A stretch of DNA of 49,033 nt from Pseudomonadota bacterium (GTDB taxonomy: Bacteria; Pseudomonadota; Alphaproteobacteria; Rhodospirillales; Magnetospirillaceae), in NCBI GenBank assembly GCA_023458315.1, contig JAEXAH010000067.1:1-49033 (forward strand). The letters run 5' to 3'. Shown one piece after another: positions 9,968 through 19,279 of this stretch; within the stretch, counting starts at the first letter, position 1, and the number at the start of each line of letters is the position of its first letter. The notes under the pieces were generated by a model that was not told where the DNA came from, ran no database searches, and saw only the letters and a list, made by a program, of their open reading frames with translations. The position numbers and the translations under genes were made by a program.

Positions 9968-10456
9968 CTACAGATCCACCTCGATCGTCGTGTGGCCGGT
10001 GGCAGCCAGGAAGGCGCGGAAATGGGCGTTGCTGATGGTGGTGGTCATGGTGTTGCGCAGCGGGTGATAGTTCAGCAGATCCTGGCGCATCATCCAGGCA
10101 TCCAGCACCACCGACACCTGACGCGCGGTGTCGTTGACCAGGGCGAAGGGCGTCACCGAGCCGGGTTCGACCCCCAGCACCCGCCCCAGCCGCTCGGCCG
10201 AGCCGAAGGACAGCCGCGCCGAGCCGATGCGGGCGGGCAGGGTCTTCAGGTCGACGCGGCGGTCGGCCGGGGCCACCACCAGCCACATGCGGTCCTTGGC
10301 GTCCTTGAGGAACAGGTTCTTGCAATGCACGCCGGGGATGGCGCCCCAGATGGCGTTGCCCTGTTCGACGGTGAAGGCGGCGTCGTGGTGGTGGGTGGTG
10401 GTGTCCAGCCCCAAACGCTGGAACAGGGCGAACAGGTCGTCGGGCGTGGCCGCCAT
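9968..10456 (-). CDS. YbaK/ProX-type aminoacyl-tRNA deacylase
   Basis: This 162-residue protein is a stand-alone editing domain of the YbaK/ProX superfamily, which hydrolyses misacylated tRNA such as Ala-tRNA(Pro). Supporting blocks are GVHCKNLFLKDAKDRMWLVV, LSFGSAERLGRVLGVEPGSVTPFALVND in fragments, and the C-terminal HPLRNTMTTTIS. These resemble the ProX (prolyl-tRNA deacylase) branch more than YbaK. It lies 62 bases downstream of tyrS on the same strand, behind a strong hairpin, which is functionally apt for a translation-quality gene. Confidence 0.88.
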   Translation of the reverse strand: MAATPDDLFALFQRLGLDTTTHHHDAAFTVEQGNAIWGAIPGVHCKNLFLKDAKDRMWLVVAPADRRVDLKTLPARIGSARLSFGSAERLGRVLGVEPGSVTPFALVNDTARQVSVVLDAWMMRQDLLNYHPLRNTMTTTISNAHFRAFLAATGHTTIEVDL

Positions 10457-10479
10457 GGGGGAATCTCCGTGGGCAGGGT

Positions 10480-10510
10480 GGGCGCCGCCTTTATGGCCCA
10501 GGCGGCGCCC
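10480..10510 (-). terminator. Strong hairpin between tyrS and the ProX-like gene
   Basis: A perfect 11-bp stem (10480-10490 with 10500-10510, 9-base loop) starts 9 bases after the tyrS stop. No T-run follows on the minus strand, so it may end or only reduce transcription into the ProX-like gene. Confidence 0.5.
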
Positions 10511-10518
10511 GATGGGAA

Positions 10519-11763
10519 CTATCCGGCGACCACCAGCGCATGGCGCTTGCGTCCCGCCGACAGGCGCAGGCCGTCGGGGCGGAACGGGGCGATGGCGGCC
10601 GGGTCGGTGACGGCGGCGCCGTCCAGGCGGGCGCCGCCGCCCTGGATCAGCCGCCGCGCCTCGCCCTTGGATGCCGCCAGTCCGCTTCCCACCAGCAGGT
10701 CGGCCACCGTCACCCCCGCCTGCCAGCGGACGCGCGGCACCGTCAGGGTCGGCAGGGCGCCATCGTGGTCGGCGTCGCCGTCTTCATACAATCGCCGCGC
10801 CGCCTCGGCGGCCTCGGCGGCGGCGGCGTCGCCATGCACCAGGGCGGTAACGGCGGTGGCCAGCACCTTCTTGGCCTCGTTGATCTCGGCGCCGCCCAGG
10901 GATTCCAGCCGCGCCACCTCGTCCAGCGGCAATTCGGTGAACAGACGCAGGAAGCGGCCCACGTCGGCATCCTCGGTGTTGCGCCAGAACTGCCAGAAAT
11001 CGAACGGCGACAACCGCTCGCGGTTCAGCCACACCGCGCCGCCCGCCGTCTTGCCCATCTTGGCGCCCGACGCGGTGGTCAGCAATTGGGTGGTCAGGCC
11101 GAACAGATCGCGTCCGTCCACCCGACGGCCCAACTCGACGCCGTTGACGATGTTGCCCCACTGGTCCGATCCGCCCATCTGCAAGGCGCAGCCGTGGCGG
11201 CGCGACAATTCGACGAAGTCGTAAGCCTGCAACAGCATGTAGTTGAATTCCAGGAAGGTCAGCGATTGTTCGCGTTCCAGCCGCTGGCGGACCGAATCGA
11301 AGCTCAGCATGCGGTTGACGGTGAAATGGCGGCCGAAATCGCGCAGGAAGGAAATATAGCCCAGCCCATCCAGCCAGTCGGCGTTGTTGACCATGACCGC
11401 GTCGGCGGCGCCGTCGCCGAAGCGCAGGAAGCGGTCGAACACCCGGCGGATGCCCGCGATGTTGGCGGCGATGGCGGCGTCGTCCAGCAAGGGGCGGGTG
11501 GCGTCGCGGAAGCTGGGGTCGCCGATGCGGGTGGTGCCGCCGCCCATCAGCACCAGCGGGCGGTTGCCGGTGCGTTGCAGCCAGCGCAGGGCCATGATCG
11601 ACAGCAGATGGCCCACATGCAGGCTGTCGGCGGTGGCGTCGAAGCCGATATAGGCGGTGACGGGACCGGCGGCGAAGCGTTGGCCCAGGGCGTCCCAATC
11701 GGTGCATTGATGGACGAAGCCGCGTTCGGTCATGACGCGGAGGAAGTCGGAACAGGATGTCAC
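10519..11763 (-). CDS. tyrS: Tyrosyl-tRNA synthetase
   Basis: This 414-residue class I synthetase charges tRNA(Tyr). The HIGH-type motif is HVGH (residues 49-52), the KMSKS-type motif is KMGKT (235-239), and the tyrosine-binding region holds QMGGSDQWGN. A C-terminal S4 RNA-binding domain starts near residue 350 (VTVADLLVGSGLAASKGEA). The start is taken as GTG at 11763 because GGAGA lies 8 bases before it and the N-terminal helix matches the family; the ATG at 11733 lacks a comparable site. The upstream leader is structured and hides that ribosome binding site. Confidence 0.97.
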   Translation of the reverse strand: MTSCSDFLRVMTERGFVHQCTDWDALGQRFAAGPVTAYIGFDATADSLHVGHLLSIMALRWLQRTGNRPLVLMGGGTTRIGDPSFRDATRPLLDDAAIAANIAGIRRVFDRFLRFGDGAADAVMVNNADWLDGLGYISFLRDFGRHFTVNRMLSFDSVRQRLEREQSLTFLEFNYMLLQAYDFVELSRRHGCALQMGGSDQWGNIVNGVELGRRVDGRDLFGLTTQLLTTASGAKMGKTAGGAVWLNRERLSPFDFWQFWRNTEDADVGRFLRLFTELPLDEVARLESLGGAEINEAKKVLATAVTALVHGDAAAAEAAEAARRLYEDGDADHDGALPTLTVPRVRWQAGVTVADLLVGSGLAASKGEARRLIQGGGARLDGAAVTDPAAIAPFRPDGLRLSAGRKRHALVVAG

Positions 11764-11891
11764 GGGTCGGATCTCCGAAGGGCCGAAGGCCGGAGACCCC
11801 GTTGCTGTGACACGCGCCGCCGACCTTGCGGCGGGGTTGAACGTGTCAGCACATGACCGTTTACGCCGCCCTATGGGGACGGCGCATAATA
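11764..11891 (-). promoter_or_regulatory. Structured tyrS leader with sequestered ribosome binding site
   Basis: On the minus strand a TATTAT (11891-11886) could be a -10, giving a leader of about 115 bases. It contains a two-part hairpin: ACACG-type arms 11808-11814 with 11842-11848 enclose a CGCCGC stem, 11815-11820 with 11828-11833. A second hairpin, TCTCC (11796-11792) with GGAGA (11776-11772), has an inner GGCC/GGCC stem. The GGAGA arm is the presumed Shine-Dalgarno of tyrS. Confidence 0.45.
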
Positions 11892-11960
11892 GACGCTGTG
11901 AAGGTGCGGCATCTTGGTCATGGGCGCCACCCTAGCCGGGGGCGACCGGGGACGGCAACC

Positions 11961-11988
11961 CCGCGCGGTGCATGGCTGCACCGCGCGG
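11961..11988 (-). terminator. Perfect hairpin after the first chemoreceptor gene
   Basis: A 12-bp perfect stem (11961-11972 with 11977-11988, loop TGGC) begins 8 bases after the stop codon at 11997. It lacks a T-run on the minus strand (GGTTGCC follows). It is terminator-like by position and stability. Confidence 0.55.
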
Positions 11989-11996
11989 ATGGAGGG

Positions 11997-13691
11997 TCAG
12001 GCGGCGCGGATGCCGTCCAGGAAGCGGTTGACCGCGTCCTTCAAATCGTCGGCGCCGTGCGACAGGCCCTCGGCCTGACTCAGCAGACTGTCGGCGGAAC
12101 GGCCGGTTTCGCCGACGGCGGCGCGCACTTCGGCGACGTTGTCGGAAACGTGGCGGGTGCCCTGGGCGGCCTCTTGGGTATTGCGCGAGATTTCGCGGGT
12201 GGCGGCGCCCTGCTGGGTGACGGCGGCGGCGACCGAGGACGAGATTTCGCTGATCTGGTCGATGACCCGGGCCACGCCCTCGATGGCTGCGACCGCTTCC
12301 TGGGTCTTGCCCTGCACCGCCTGGACCTGGGCCGAGATTTCCTCGGTGGCCTTGGCGGTCTGGTTGGCCAGATGCTTGACCTCGTTGGCGACCACGGCGA
12401 AGCCCTTGCCGGCTTCTCCGGCGCGGGCGGCCTCGATGGTGGCGTTCAGGGCCAGCAGGTTGGTCTGACCGGCGATGGCGTTGATCAGTCCCACCACCTC
12501 GCCGATGCGGCTGGCGCTTTCGGCCAGGCTGCGGACGATTTCCTCGGAATGCTGGGCGGTGCTGACCGCGTCGCGGGCGATGGCGGTCGAACGGTCCACC
12601 TGGGCGGCGATTTCGTTGATGCTGGCCGACAATTCCTCGGTGGCGGCGGCGACGGAATCCACGTTCATGGTGGCCTGCTCGGCGGCGGCGGCCACGGCCG
12701 AGGTGCGTTCGGTGGCGGAATCGGCGGTGGTGCTCATGCCCTGGGCGGTGCCGCGCAAATCCTGGGCCGAGCGGGCGACCTCGCCGACCACGCCCTTGAC
12801 CGAGGATTCGAAATCGTCGGCCAGGGTGGCCAGCATGCGCTTGCGCTCGGCCTCGGCGCGGCGCCCGGCCTCGGCCTGTTCGGCCTCCAGGCGCTTCATG
12901 GCCTGGGCATTATCCTTGAACACCTGCACCGCCTGGGCCATGGCGCCGATCTCGGCCCCCTGGTCGCGGTCCGGCACCTCGACGTCCAGCTTGCCCGCCG
13001 CCAGATCGTGCATGGCGGTGGTCAGGTTGCGCACCGGCACGCTGATGGCCCGCGCGCCGATCCACGACAGCCCGACCACCAGCAGCAGGATGATTCCCGC
13101 CTGACTCAGATGCTCGACCATCTGGCGGCGCACCAGGGCCTGGACGTCGTCCAGATACAGGCCCGATCCGACCATCCAGTTCCAGCCCGGCACCGCCTGG
13201 ACATAGGACACCTTGGGCTGTCCCTCGGTGGCGCCCGGCTTGGGCCATTTGTAGCGGATGGTGCCGCCGCCCTGGGCGCGCGACACGTCGACCATGCGCT
13301 TGAAGAAGGCGTCGCCGTCGGCGTCCTTGAGGTCCAGCACGGTCTTGCCCACCAGCTTGGGGGCGAAGGGGTGCATGATCATCAGGCCGTCCAAATCGTT
13401 GACCCAGACGTATTCCTGGCCGGAATAGCGCAGCAGGGACAGGGCGGCGGCGGCGGCGGCCTTGGCCTCGTCCACGCTCATCTCGCCCTTGGCGGCCCGT
13501 TGCTGGTAGCCGGTGATGATGGAATGCGCGCTTTCCACCACCGAGCGGACCTGCTGTTCCCGCCCTTCCAGCAAGGTGTCCGAGGCGTCGCGCAGCAATT
13601 GGGCGATGCTGATGGCCATGCCCAACAGGGCGACCGCCACGATGGTCGCCAAACGGGCGGCCACGGGCAGGCGGCGGAAGAAGCGGGTCAT
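11997..13691 (-). CDS. Methyl-accepting chemotaxis protein, single-Cache type (copy A)
   Basis: This 564-residue chemoreceptor has transmembrane helix 1 at about 13-33, then a periplasmic single-Cache domain (QEYVWVNDLDGLMIMHP, WPKPG, then MVGSGLYLDDV). Helix 2 is near 200-218, followed by HAMP (PVRNLTTAMHDLAAGKLD) and a cytoplasmic signalling domain with NLLALNATIEAARAGEAGKG at the kinase-control tip. It would report to CheA/CheW. No C-terminal CheR-binding pentapeptide is present; it ends in IRAA. The ATG at 13691 (AGGGA upstream) was chosen over one 36 bases earlier. It is a close paralogue of the next gene, of identical length. Confidence 0.94.
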   Translation of the reverse strand: MTRFFRRLPVAARLATIVAVALLGMAISIAQLLRDASDTLLEGREQQVRSVVESAHSIITGYQQRAAKGEMSVDEAKAAAAAALSLLRYSGQEYVWVNDLDGLMIMHPFAPKLVGKTVLDLKDADGDAFFKRMVDVSRAQGGGTIRYKWPKPGATEGQPKVSYVQAVPGWNWMVGSGLYLDDVQALVRRQMVEHLSQAGIILLLVVGLSWIGARAISVPVRNLTTAMHDLAAGKLDVEVPDRDQGAEIGAMAQAVQVFKDNAQAMKRLEAEQAEAGRRAEAERKRMLATLADDFESSVKGVVGEVARSAQDLRGTAQGMSTTADSATERTSAVAAAAEQATMNVDSVAAATEELSASINEIAAQVDRSTAIARDAVSTAQHSEEIVRSLAESASRIGEVVGLINAIAGQTNLLALNATIEAARAGEAGKGFAVVANEVKHLANQTAKATEEISAQVQAVQGKTQEAVAAIEGVARVIDQISEISSSVAAAVTQQGAATREISRNTQEAAQGTRHVSDNVAEVRAAVGETGRSADSLLSQAEGLSHGADDLKDAVNRFLDGIRAA

Positions 13692-13794
13692 GGCCGAATG
13701 TCCCTCGTACCTTGGCTTATGATGCAATGCGGAAGCGAGAAGTCTCTAACATTGTACATAAAGATTATGAATAATTTTATTGAATGGCCACATG

Positions 13795-13832
13795 CCCTGT
13801 GCGCTGGGCGGCCATGCGCCCGACGCACAGGG
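13795..13832 (-). terminator. Hairpin after the second chemoreceptor gene
   Basis: CCCTGTGCG (13795-13803) pairs with 13824-13832, and an inner GGGCG/CGCCC stem (13806-13810 with 13817-13821) continues it. On the minus strand the AT-rich sequence at 13745-13790 follows, which probably also holds the promoter of the downstream chemoreceptor gene. Confidence 0.5.
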
Positions 13833-13840
13833 GGGGGAAA

Positions 13841-15535
13841 TTACGCCGCGCGAATGGTGCCCAGGAAGCTGTCCACGGCCCGCGACAGCGACCCGGCCTC
13901 GGTGGCCAGGGTTTCCGCCTGGGTCAGCAGGTTCCCGGCCGAACGCCCGGTTTCGCTGGCGGCGGCGCGGACGCCGTCCACGTTCTCGGAAACGTGCTGG
14001 GTGCCCTGGGCGGCCTCTTGGGTATTGCGCGAGATGTCGCGGGTGGCGGCGCCCTGTTCCTCGACGGCGGCGGCGATGGACCCGGCGATCTCGTTGATCT
14101 CGGCGATGACCTTGGTGATTCCGGCGATGGCGTTCACCGCTTCGCCGGTGGCCTGCTGCACGCCGTTGATCTGGGCGGTGATCTCGTCGGTGGCGCGTGC
14201 CGTCTGGGTGGCCAGGGATTTGACCTCGCCCGCCACCACGGCGAAGCCCTTGCCCGCCTCGCCCGCCCGCGCCGCCTCGATGGTGGCGTTCAGGGCCAAC
14301 AGGTTGGTCTGGCTGGCGATGTCGGTGATCAGGCCGACCACCTGGCCGATACGGCTGGCGGCGTCGGCCAGGCCGCGCACGATGGTGTCGGTATGGCGGG
14401 CGGCCTCGACCGCCTGTTCGGCGATGGCGCTGGAACGGTGGACCTGGATGGAAATCTCGTCGATCGAGGCCGACAATTCCTCGGTGGCCACCGCCACGGT
14501 CTGAACGTTGGCGCTGGCCTGCTCGGCGGCGGCGGCGACGATGGCGGAACGCTGCGAGGCTTCGTCGGCGGCGGCGCTCATGTCCTGGGCGGTGCCCTTC
14601 AGATCGGCGGCGGAATGGCCGACCTGGGCCACCACGTCCTTGACCGATTGCTCGAAATCGTCGGCCAGCCGCAGCATCATGGCGCGGCGTTCGGCGGCGG
14701 CGCGGGCCTGGGCCTCGGCCTGTTCGGCCTCCAGCCGCTTCATGGTCAGGGCGTTGTCCTTGAACACCTGCATGGCGTGGACCATGGCGCCGATCTCGGC
14801 GCCCTTGTCGCGGTCGGGAATCTCGGTGTCCAGCTTGCCCTGGGCCAGATGGTTCATGGCGGCGGTCAGCCGGGTCAGCGGGCCGGTCAGCGAGCGGCCG
14901 ATCAGCCAGCACAGCGCCACCAGGATCAGGATGCCGATGGCGGTGACGGTGCCGCGTTCGATGGCGCGATGCAGGATGGCCTGACGCACGTCGTCCACGT
15001 AGATGCCCGACCCCACCATCCACTGCCACGGCGCGAAGCCTTTGACATAGGACAGCTTGGGCTGCGCCTCGGCGCCGCCCGCCTTGGGCCAGTGATATTC
15101 CACCATGCCTTCGCCCTGGCCGCGCACCACGTCCATCATCTCGCGCACGAACAGCTTGCCGGAGGGGTCTTTCGAGGCACTCAGATCCTTGCCGTTCAGG
15201 TGCGGGCTGAACGGGTTCATCACCATGACGCCGTTGTAATCGTTCAGGAAGACGTATTCCTGGCCGTCATAGCGGATGGCGGCCAACGCCGCCTTGGCGG
15301 CATCGCGGGCCTGGGTCTCGGTCATGGCGCCGTCGGCGGCCTGTTTGGCGTAATGGGCCAGCAGGGAATGGGCGCTTTCCACCACGTTGCGCACCTTGGC
15401 CTGGCGCGCCGCCATGGTGTCGGAGGACAGCGACACGATTTCCGAGGTGAAGGAGGCGGCAAAGCCGATCAGGGCCAAGCCGACGATGGACCACAATCGA
15501 ACGCCGATCGGCAAACGGTGGATCAGGTTGCTCAT
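13841..15535 (-). CDS. Methyl-accepting chemotaxis protein, single-Cache type (copy B)
   Basis: This 564-residue chemoreceptor has the same architecture as its downstream neighbour: helix 1 (about 13-33), Cache domain (QEYVFLNDYNGVMVMNP, WPKAG, MVGSGIYVDDV), helix 2, HAMP and signalling domain. Segments such as VVESAHS, PDRDKGAEIGAM and VFKDNA are shared, and the tip NLLALNATIEAARAGEAGKG is identical. The Cache domains differ more, so ligand range may differ. The ATG at 15535 has GGGAGG upstream. It also lacks a CheR-binding pentapeptide. The pair is best explained by tandem duplication. Confidence 0.95.
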   Translation of the reverse strand: MSNLIHRLPIGVRLWSIVGLALIGFAASFTSEIVSLSSDTMAARQAKVRNVVESAHSLLAHYAKQAADGAMTETQARDAAKAALAAIRYDGQEYVFLNDYNGVMVMNPFSPHLNGKDLSASKDPSGKLFVREMMDVVRGQGEGMVEYHWPKAGGAEAQPKLSYVKGFAPWQWMVGSGIYVDDVRQAILHRAIERGTVTAIGILILVALCWLIGRSLTGPLTRLTAAMNHLAQGKLDTEIPDRDKGAEIGAMVHAMQVFKDNALTMKRLEAEQAEAQARAAAERRAMMLRLADDFEQSVKDVVAQVGHSAADLKGTAQDMSAAADEASQRSAIVAAAAEQASANVQTVAVATEELSASIDEISIQVHRSSAIAEQAVEAARHTDTIVRGLADAASRIGQVVGLITDIASQTNLLALNATIEAARAGEAGKGFAVVAGEVKSLATQTARATDEITAQINGVQQATGEAVNAIAGITKVIAEINEIAGSIAAAVEEQGAATRDISRNTQEAAQGTQHVSENVDGVRAAASETGRSAGNLLTQAETLATEAGSLSRAVDSFLGTIRAA

Positions 15536-15703
15536 GGACGCCTCCCTTTTATTATGGCGAAAAGGATACGCCCGAATGTTTTTTTAGCCCTAATGCGCTT
15601 AGGGATAAGCCTGGAACTAATCCCCCTCCAATGGGCGGAGGTTCGGCTTCCGCCCCCGCTCGTCCTGGGGTAGCATCGGGGCCTATACCCCGGGAGGGTG
15701 GGC

Positions 15704-18700
15704 ATGGGCGGCTGGCAGTTCTGGATCGATCGCGGCGGGACCTTCACCGACATCGTGGCGCGTCGCCCCGATGGCGGATTGGCCACCCTGAAATTGTTAT
15801 CCGAGAACCCCGAGCAATATCCCGACGCCGCCATCGCCGGAATCCGCCGCTTTCTGGAGGTGGCCCCGGATGAAGCGATCCCCGCCGACCGGGTGGCGGC
15901 GGTCAAGATGGGCACCACGGTCGCCACCAACGCCCTGTTGGAACGCAAGGGCGACCGTACCGTGCTGGCGGTGACGGCGGGATTCGCCGATCTGCTGGCC
16001 ATCGGCACCCAGAACCGCCCCGATCTGTTCGTCCGCGCCATCCGCCTGCCCGAGATGCTGTACGAACGGGTGGTGGAAATCCCCGAGCGCATGGGGGCGC
16101 GCGGCGAGGAACTGGCGCCGGTGGACCTTGGCGCCGCCGCCCAGGGACTGATCGACGCCTACGAAGCCGGTATCCGCAGCGTGGCGGTGGTGCTGCTGCA
16201 CGCCTATCGCTTTCCCGAGCACGAACTGGCCGTGGGTCGGCTGGCGCGCGAGATCGGCTTCACCCAGATCAGCCTCAGCCATCAGGCCAGCCCGCTGATG
16301 AAGGCGGTGGGGCGCGGCGACACCACGGTGGTCGATGCCTATCTGTCGCCCATCCTGCGCCGCTATGTGGATCAGGTGGCCGGGCAATTGGACGGCACCC
16401 GGCTGATGTTCATGCAAAGCTCGGGCGGGTTGACCGACGCAAGGCGCTTCCAGGGCAAGGACGCCATCCTGTCCGGCCCGGCGGGCGGCGTGGTCGGCGC
16501 GGTCCGCACCGCCGCCATGGCCGGGTTCGACCGGCTGATCGGTTTCGACATGGGCGGCACCTCGACCGATGTCTGCCATTATGACGGCGAATACGAACGC
16601 AGTTTCGACACCAATGTCGCCGGGATACGCCTGCGCGCCCCCATGATGCGCATCCACACCGTGGCGGCGGGCGGCGGCTCCATTCTGCATTACGACGGCG
16701 CCCGCTTCCGTGTCGGCCCCGATTCCGCCGGGGCCAATCCCGGTCCCGCCTGTTACCGGCGCGGCGGGCCGCTGGCCGTGACCGATTGCAACGTCATGGT
16801 CGGCAAGCTGCGGGCCGAATTCTTCCCCCGGGTGTTCGGCCCCGCCGCCGATCAGGGGCTGGACGAGGAAACCGTCCGCGCCCGCTTCGCCGAACTGGCG
16901 GCGCGCATCGGCGACGGCCGCAGCCCGGAACAGGTGGCCGAAGGCTTTCTGTCCATCGCCGTGCTGTCCATGGCCAACGCCATCAAGCAGGTGTCGGTGG
17001 CGCGCGGCTATGACGTCACCCGCTATACCCTGGTCAGCTTTGGCGGCGCCGGGGGGCAGCACGCCTGTCTGGTGGCCGACGCCCTGGGTATGGACACGGT
17101 GTTCCTGCACCCGCTGGCCGGGGTGCTGTCGGCCTATGGCATGGGGCTGGCCGATTTGCGCGTGCTGCGCGAACGGGCGCTGGAACTGGTGCTGGACGAC
17201 GACGGCATGAAGGCGGTCAACCGTGCCTTCGCCGATCTGGAGGCCGAGGCGCGCTGCGAACTGGAACGCCAGGGCGTCGAGCGCGGCGACATGACCGGCA
17301 CCCGCACCCTGTTCCTGAAGTACCAGGGCTCGGACACCGCGCTGGAGGTGGCGGCGGCCGACTTGCCCGGTCTGGCCCAGGCGTTCGCCCAGGCCCATCG
17401 CGCTCGTTTCGGGTTCGTCATGGAAAACCGCCCGCTGGTGGTCGAGGCGGTGGGCGTCGAGATGGCGGGCGGCGGCGAGGAGGTGGCCGAGGCCGAGGCG
17501 CCGCTCTGTGCCGACGCTCCGCAACCGCTGGCCCACACCCGCCTGTTCAGCGGCGGAAATTGGCACGATGCGCCGGTGTTCGACCGCGACCGCCTGTTGC
17601 CGGGCCAGGCGGTGGACGGCCCGGCCATCATCACCGAGGCCACCGGCACCAATGTGGTCGAACCGGGCTGGCGGGCCGCCATGAATGCCCGCCGCCATCT
17701 GGTGCTGACCCGAATCGTTCCCAGGCCGCAACGTTTCGCCGCCGGGACCAATGTGGACCCGGTGCTGCTGGAGGTGTTCAACAACCTGTTCATGAGCGTG
17801 GCCGAGCAGATGGGCGCGGTGCTGGCCAACACCGCCCATTCGGTCAACATCAAGGAACGGCTGGATTTCAGTTGCGCGGTATTCGACGCCACCGGCGGTC
17901 TGGTGGCCAATGCCCCGCACATTCCGGTGCATCTGGGCAGCATGGGCGAAAGCGTGCGCACCATCCTTCGCACCCGCGCCGGGACGTTGCGGCAGGGCGA
18001 TTCCTTCGCCCTCAACTCGCCCTATGCCGGCGGCACCCATCTGCCCGACATCACCGTGGTGACGCCGGTGTTCCATGACGGCGTGCTGCGGTTCTTTGTC
18101 GCCAGCCGCGGCCACCACGCCGATATCGGCGGCACCACCCCCGGCTCCATGCCGCCCGATTCCACCAGCATCGACCAGGAAGGCGTGCTGATCGACGATT
18201 TCCATCTGGTCCAGGACGGTCATCTGCGCGAGGTGGAACTGAGCGCATTGCTGACCGGCGGGCCGTATCCCACCCGCAACCTGCGCCAGAACATCGCCGA
18301 TCTGCAAGCGCAGTTGGCGGCCAACGAAAAGGGCGCGGCCGAGCTGGTGCGCATGGTGGATCTGTTCGGGGGCGAAACGGTCGCCGCCTATATGGGCCAC
18401 GTCCAGGACAATGCCGAGGAATCGGTGCGCCGGGTGCTGGCGCGGCTGTCCGGCGGCGCCTTCTCGGTCGAGATGGACGACGGCGCCATCATCAAGGTGG
18501 ACGTGCGGGTGGACAAGGCGGCGCGGCGGGCGGTGATCGACTTCACCGGCACCAGCGCCCAGCGCCCCGGCAACGCCAACGCCCCCACCGCCATCACCCG
18601 GGCGGCGGTGTTGTATGTGTTCCGCTGCATCGTGGACGATGCCATTCCGCTGAACGAAGGCTGCCTGAAGCCGCTGGAACTGATCGTGCCGCCCGGCTCG

Positions 18701-19279
18701 CTGCTGGCGCCCAACCCGCCCGCCGCCGTGGTGGCGGGCAACGTGGAAACCAGTCAGGCGGTGGTGGATTGCCTGATGGGGGCGCTGGGGGTGATGGCCG
18801 CCAGCCAGGGCACCATGAACAACCTGACCTTCGGCGACGACCGCCACCAATATTACGAAACCATCTGCGGCGGCGCCGGGGCCGGGCCGGATTTCGACGG
18901 CGCCGACGCGGTGCACACCCACATGACCAATTCGCGGCTGACCGACCCGGAAGTGCTGGAATGGCGGTTCCCGGTGCTGGTGGACGGGTTTTCGATCCGG
19001 CGCGGCTCGGGCGGCGAGGGGGCGCATCGCGGCGGCGACGGCGTGGTGCGGCGGCTGAAATTCCTGGAACCCATGAGCGCCGGTATCCTGTCCAACCGCC
19101 GCCGGGTGCCGCCCTTCGGTCTGGCGGGCGGCGACAACGGTCTGCCCGGCCGCAATTCGGTCGAACGGGCCGATGGCTCCATCGAGGTCCTGGGCGGCAC
19201 GGCGCGGGTCGAGATGGCGCCGGGCGACGTCTTCATCATCGAAACCCCCGGCGGTGGCGGCTATGGCCGCAAGACCTGA
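15704..19279 (+). CDS. Fused hydantoinase A/B: 5-oxoprolinase-like ATP-dependent amidohydrolase
   Basis: The 1191-residue product joins a HyuA-like half (residues 1 to about 680; nucleotide-binding-fold blocks DRGGTFTD at 9-16 and GFDMGGTSTD at 280-289) and a HyuB-like half (from about 683; SVNIKERLDFSCA, NSPYAGGTHLPD, RGHHADIGG). The single-chain order and length match eukaryote-type 5-oxoprolinase, which opens 5-oxoproline to glutamate using ATP. N-methylhydantoinase and acetone-carboxylase relatives share the fold, so the substrate is uncertain. ATG 15704 is preferred to GTG 15698 because GGAGG (15693-15697) is spaced 6 bases before it. A membrane-protein gene overlaps its 3' end. Confidence 0.92.
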   Translation: MGGWQFWIDRGGTFTDIVARRPDGGLATLKLLSENPEQYPDAAIAGIRRFLEVAPDEAIPADRVAAVKMGTTVATNALLERKGDRTVLAVTAGFADLLAIGTQNRPDLFVRAIRLPEMLYERVVEIPERMGARGEELAPVDLGAAAQGLIDAYEAGIRSVAVVLLHAYRFPEHELAVGRLAREIGFTQISLSHQASPLMKAVGRGDTTVVDAYLSPILRRYVDQVAGQLDGTRLMFMQSSGGLTDARRFQGKDAILSGPAGGVVGAVRTAAMAGFDRLIGFDMGGTSTDVCHYDGEYERSFDTNVAGIRLRAPMMRIHTVAAGGGSILHYDGARFRVGPDSAGANPGPACYRRGGPLAVTDCNVMVGKLRAEFFPRVFGPAADQGLDEETVRARFAELAARIGDGRSPEQVAEGFLSIAVLSMANAIKQVSVARGYDVTRYTLVSFGGAGGQHACLVADALGMDTVFLHPLAGVLSAYGMGLADLRVLRERALELVLDDDGMKAVNRAFADLEAEARCELERQGVERGDMTGTRTLFLKYQGSDTALEVAAADLPGLAQAFAQAHRARFGFVMENRPLVVEAVGVEMAGGGEEVAEAEAPLCADAPQPLAHTRLFSGGNWHDAPVFDRDRLLPGQAVDGPAIITEATGTNVVEPGWRAAMNARRHLVLTRIVPRPQRFAAGTNVDPVLLEVFNNLFMSVAEQMGAVLANTAHSVNIKERLDFSCAVFDATGGLVANAPHIPVHLGSMGESVRTILRTRAGTLRQGDSFALNSPYAGGTHLPDITVVTPVFHDGVLRFFVASRGHHADIGGTTPGSMPPDSTSIDQEGVLIDDFHLVQDGHLREVELSALLTGGPYPTRNLRQNIADLQAQLAANEKGAAELVRMVDLFGGETVAAYMGHVQDNAEESVRRVLARLSGGAFSVEMDDGAIIKVDVRVDKAARRAVIDFTGTSAQRPGNANAPTAITRAAVLYVFRCIVDDAIPLNEGCLKPLELIVPPGSLLAPNPPAAVVAGNVETSQAVVDCLMGALGVMAASQGTMNNLTFGDDRHQYYETICGGAGAGPDFDGADAVHTHMTNSRLTDPEVLEWRFPVLVDGFSIRRGSGGEGAHRGGDGVVRRLKFLEPMSAGILSNRRRVPPFGLAGGDNGLPGRNSVERADGSIEVLGGTARVEMAPGDVFIIETPGGGGYGRKT

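Noticed and set aside
15797..19027. Long open frame (over 1000 codons) antisense to the hydantoinase gene
   Set aside because: It mirrors the codon structure of the real gene, is rich in His, Gln, Gly and Arg as expected for a complementary frame in GC-rich DNA, and has no domain motif.
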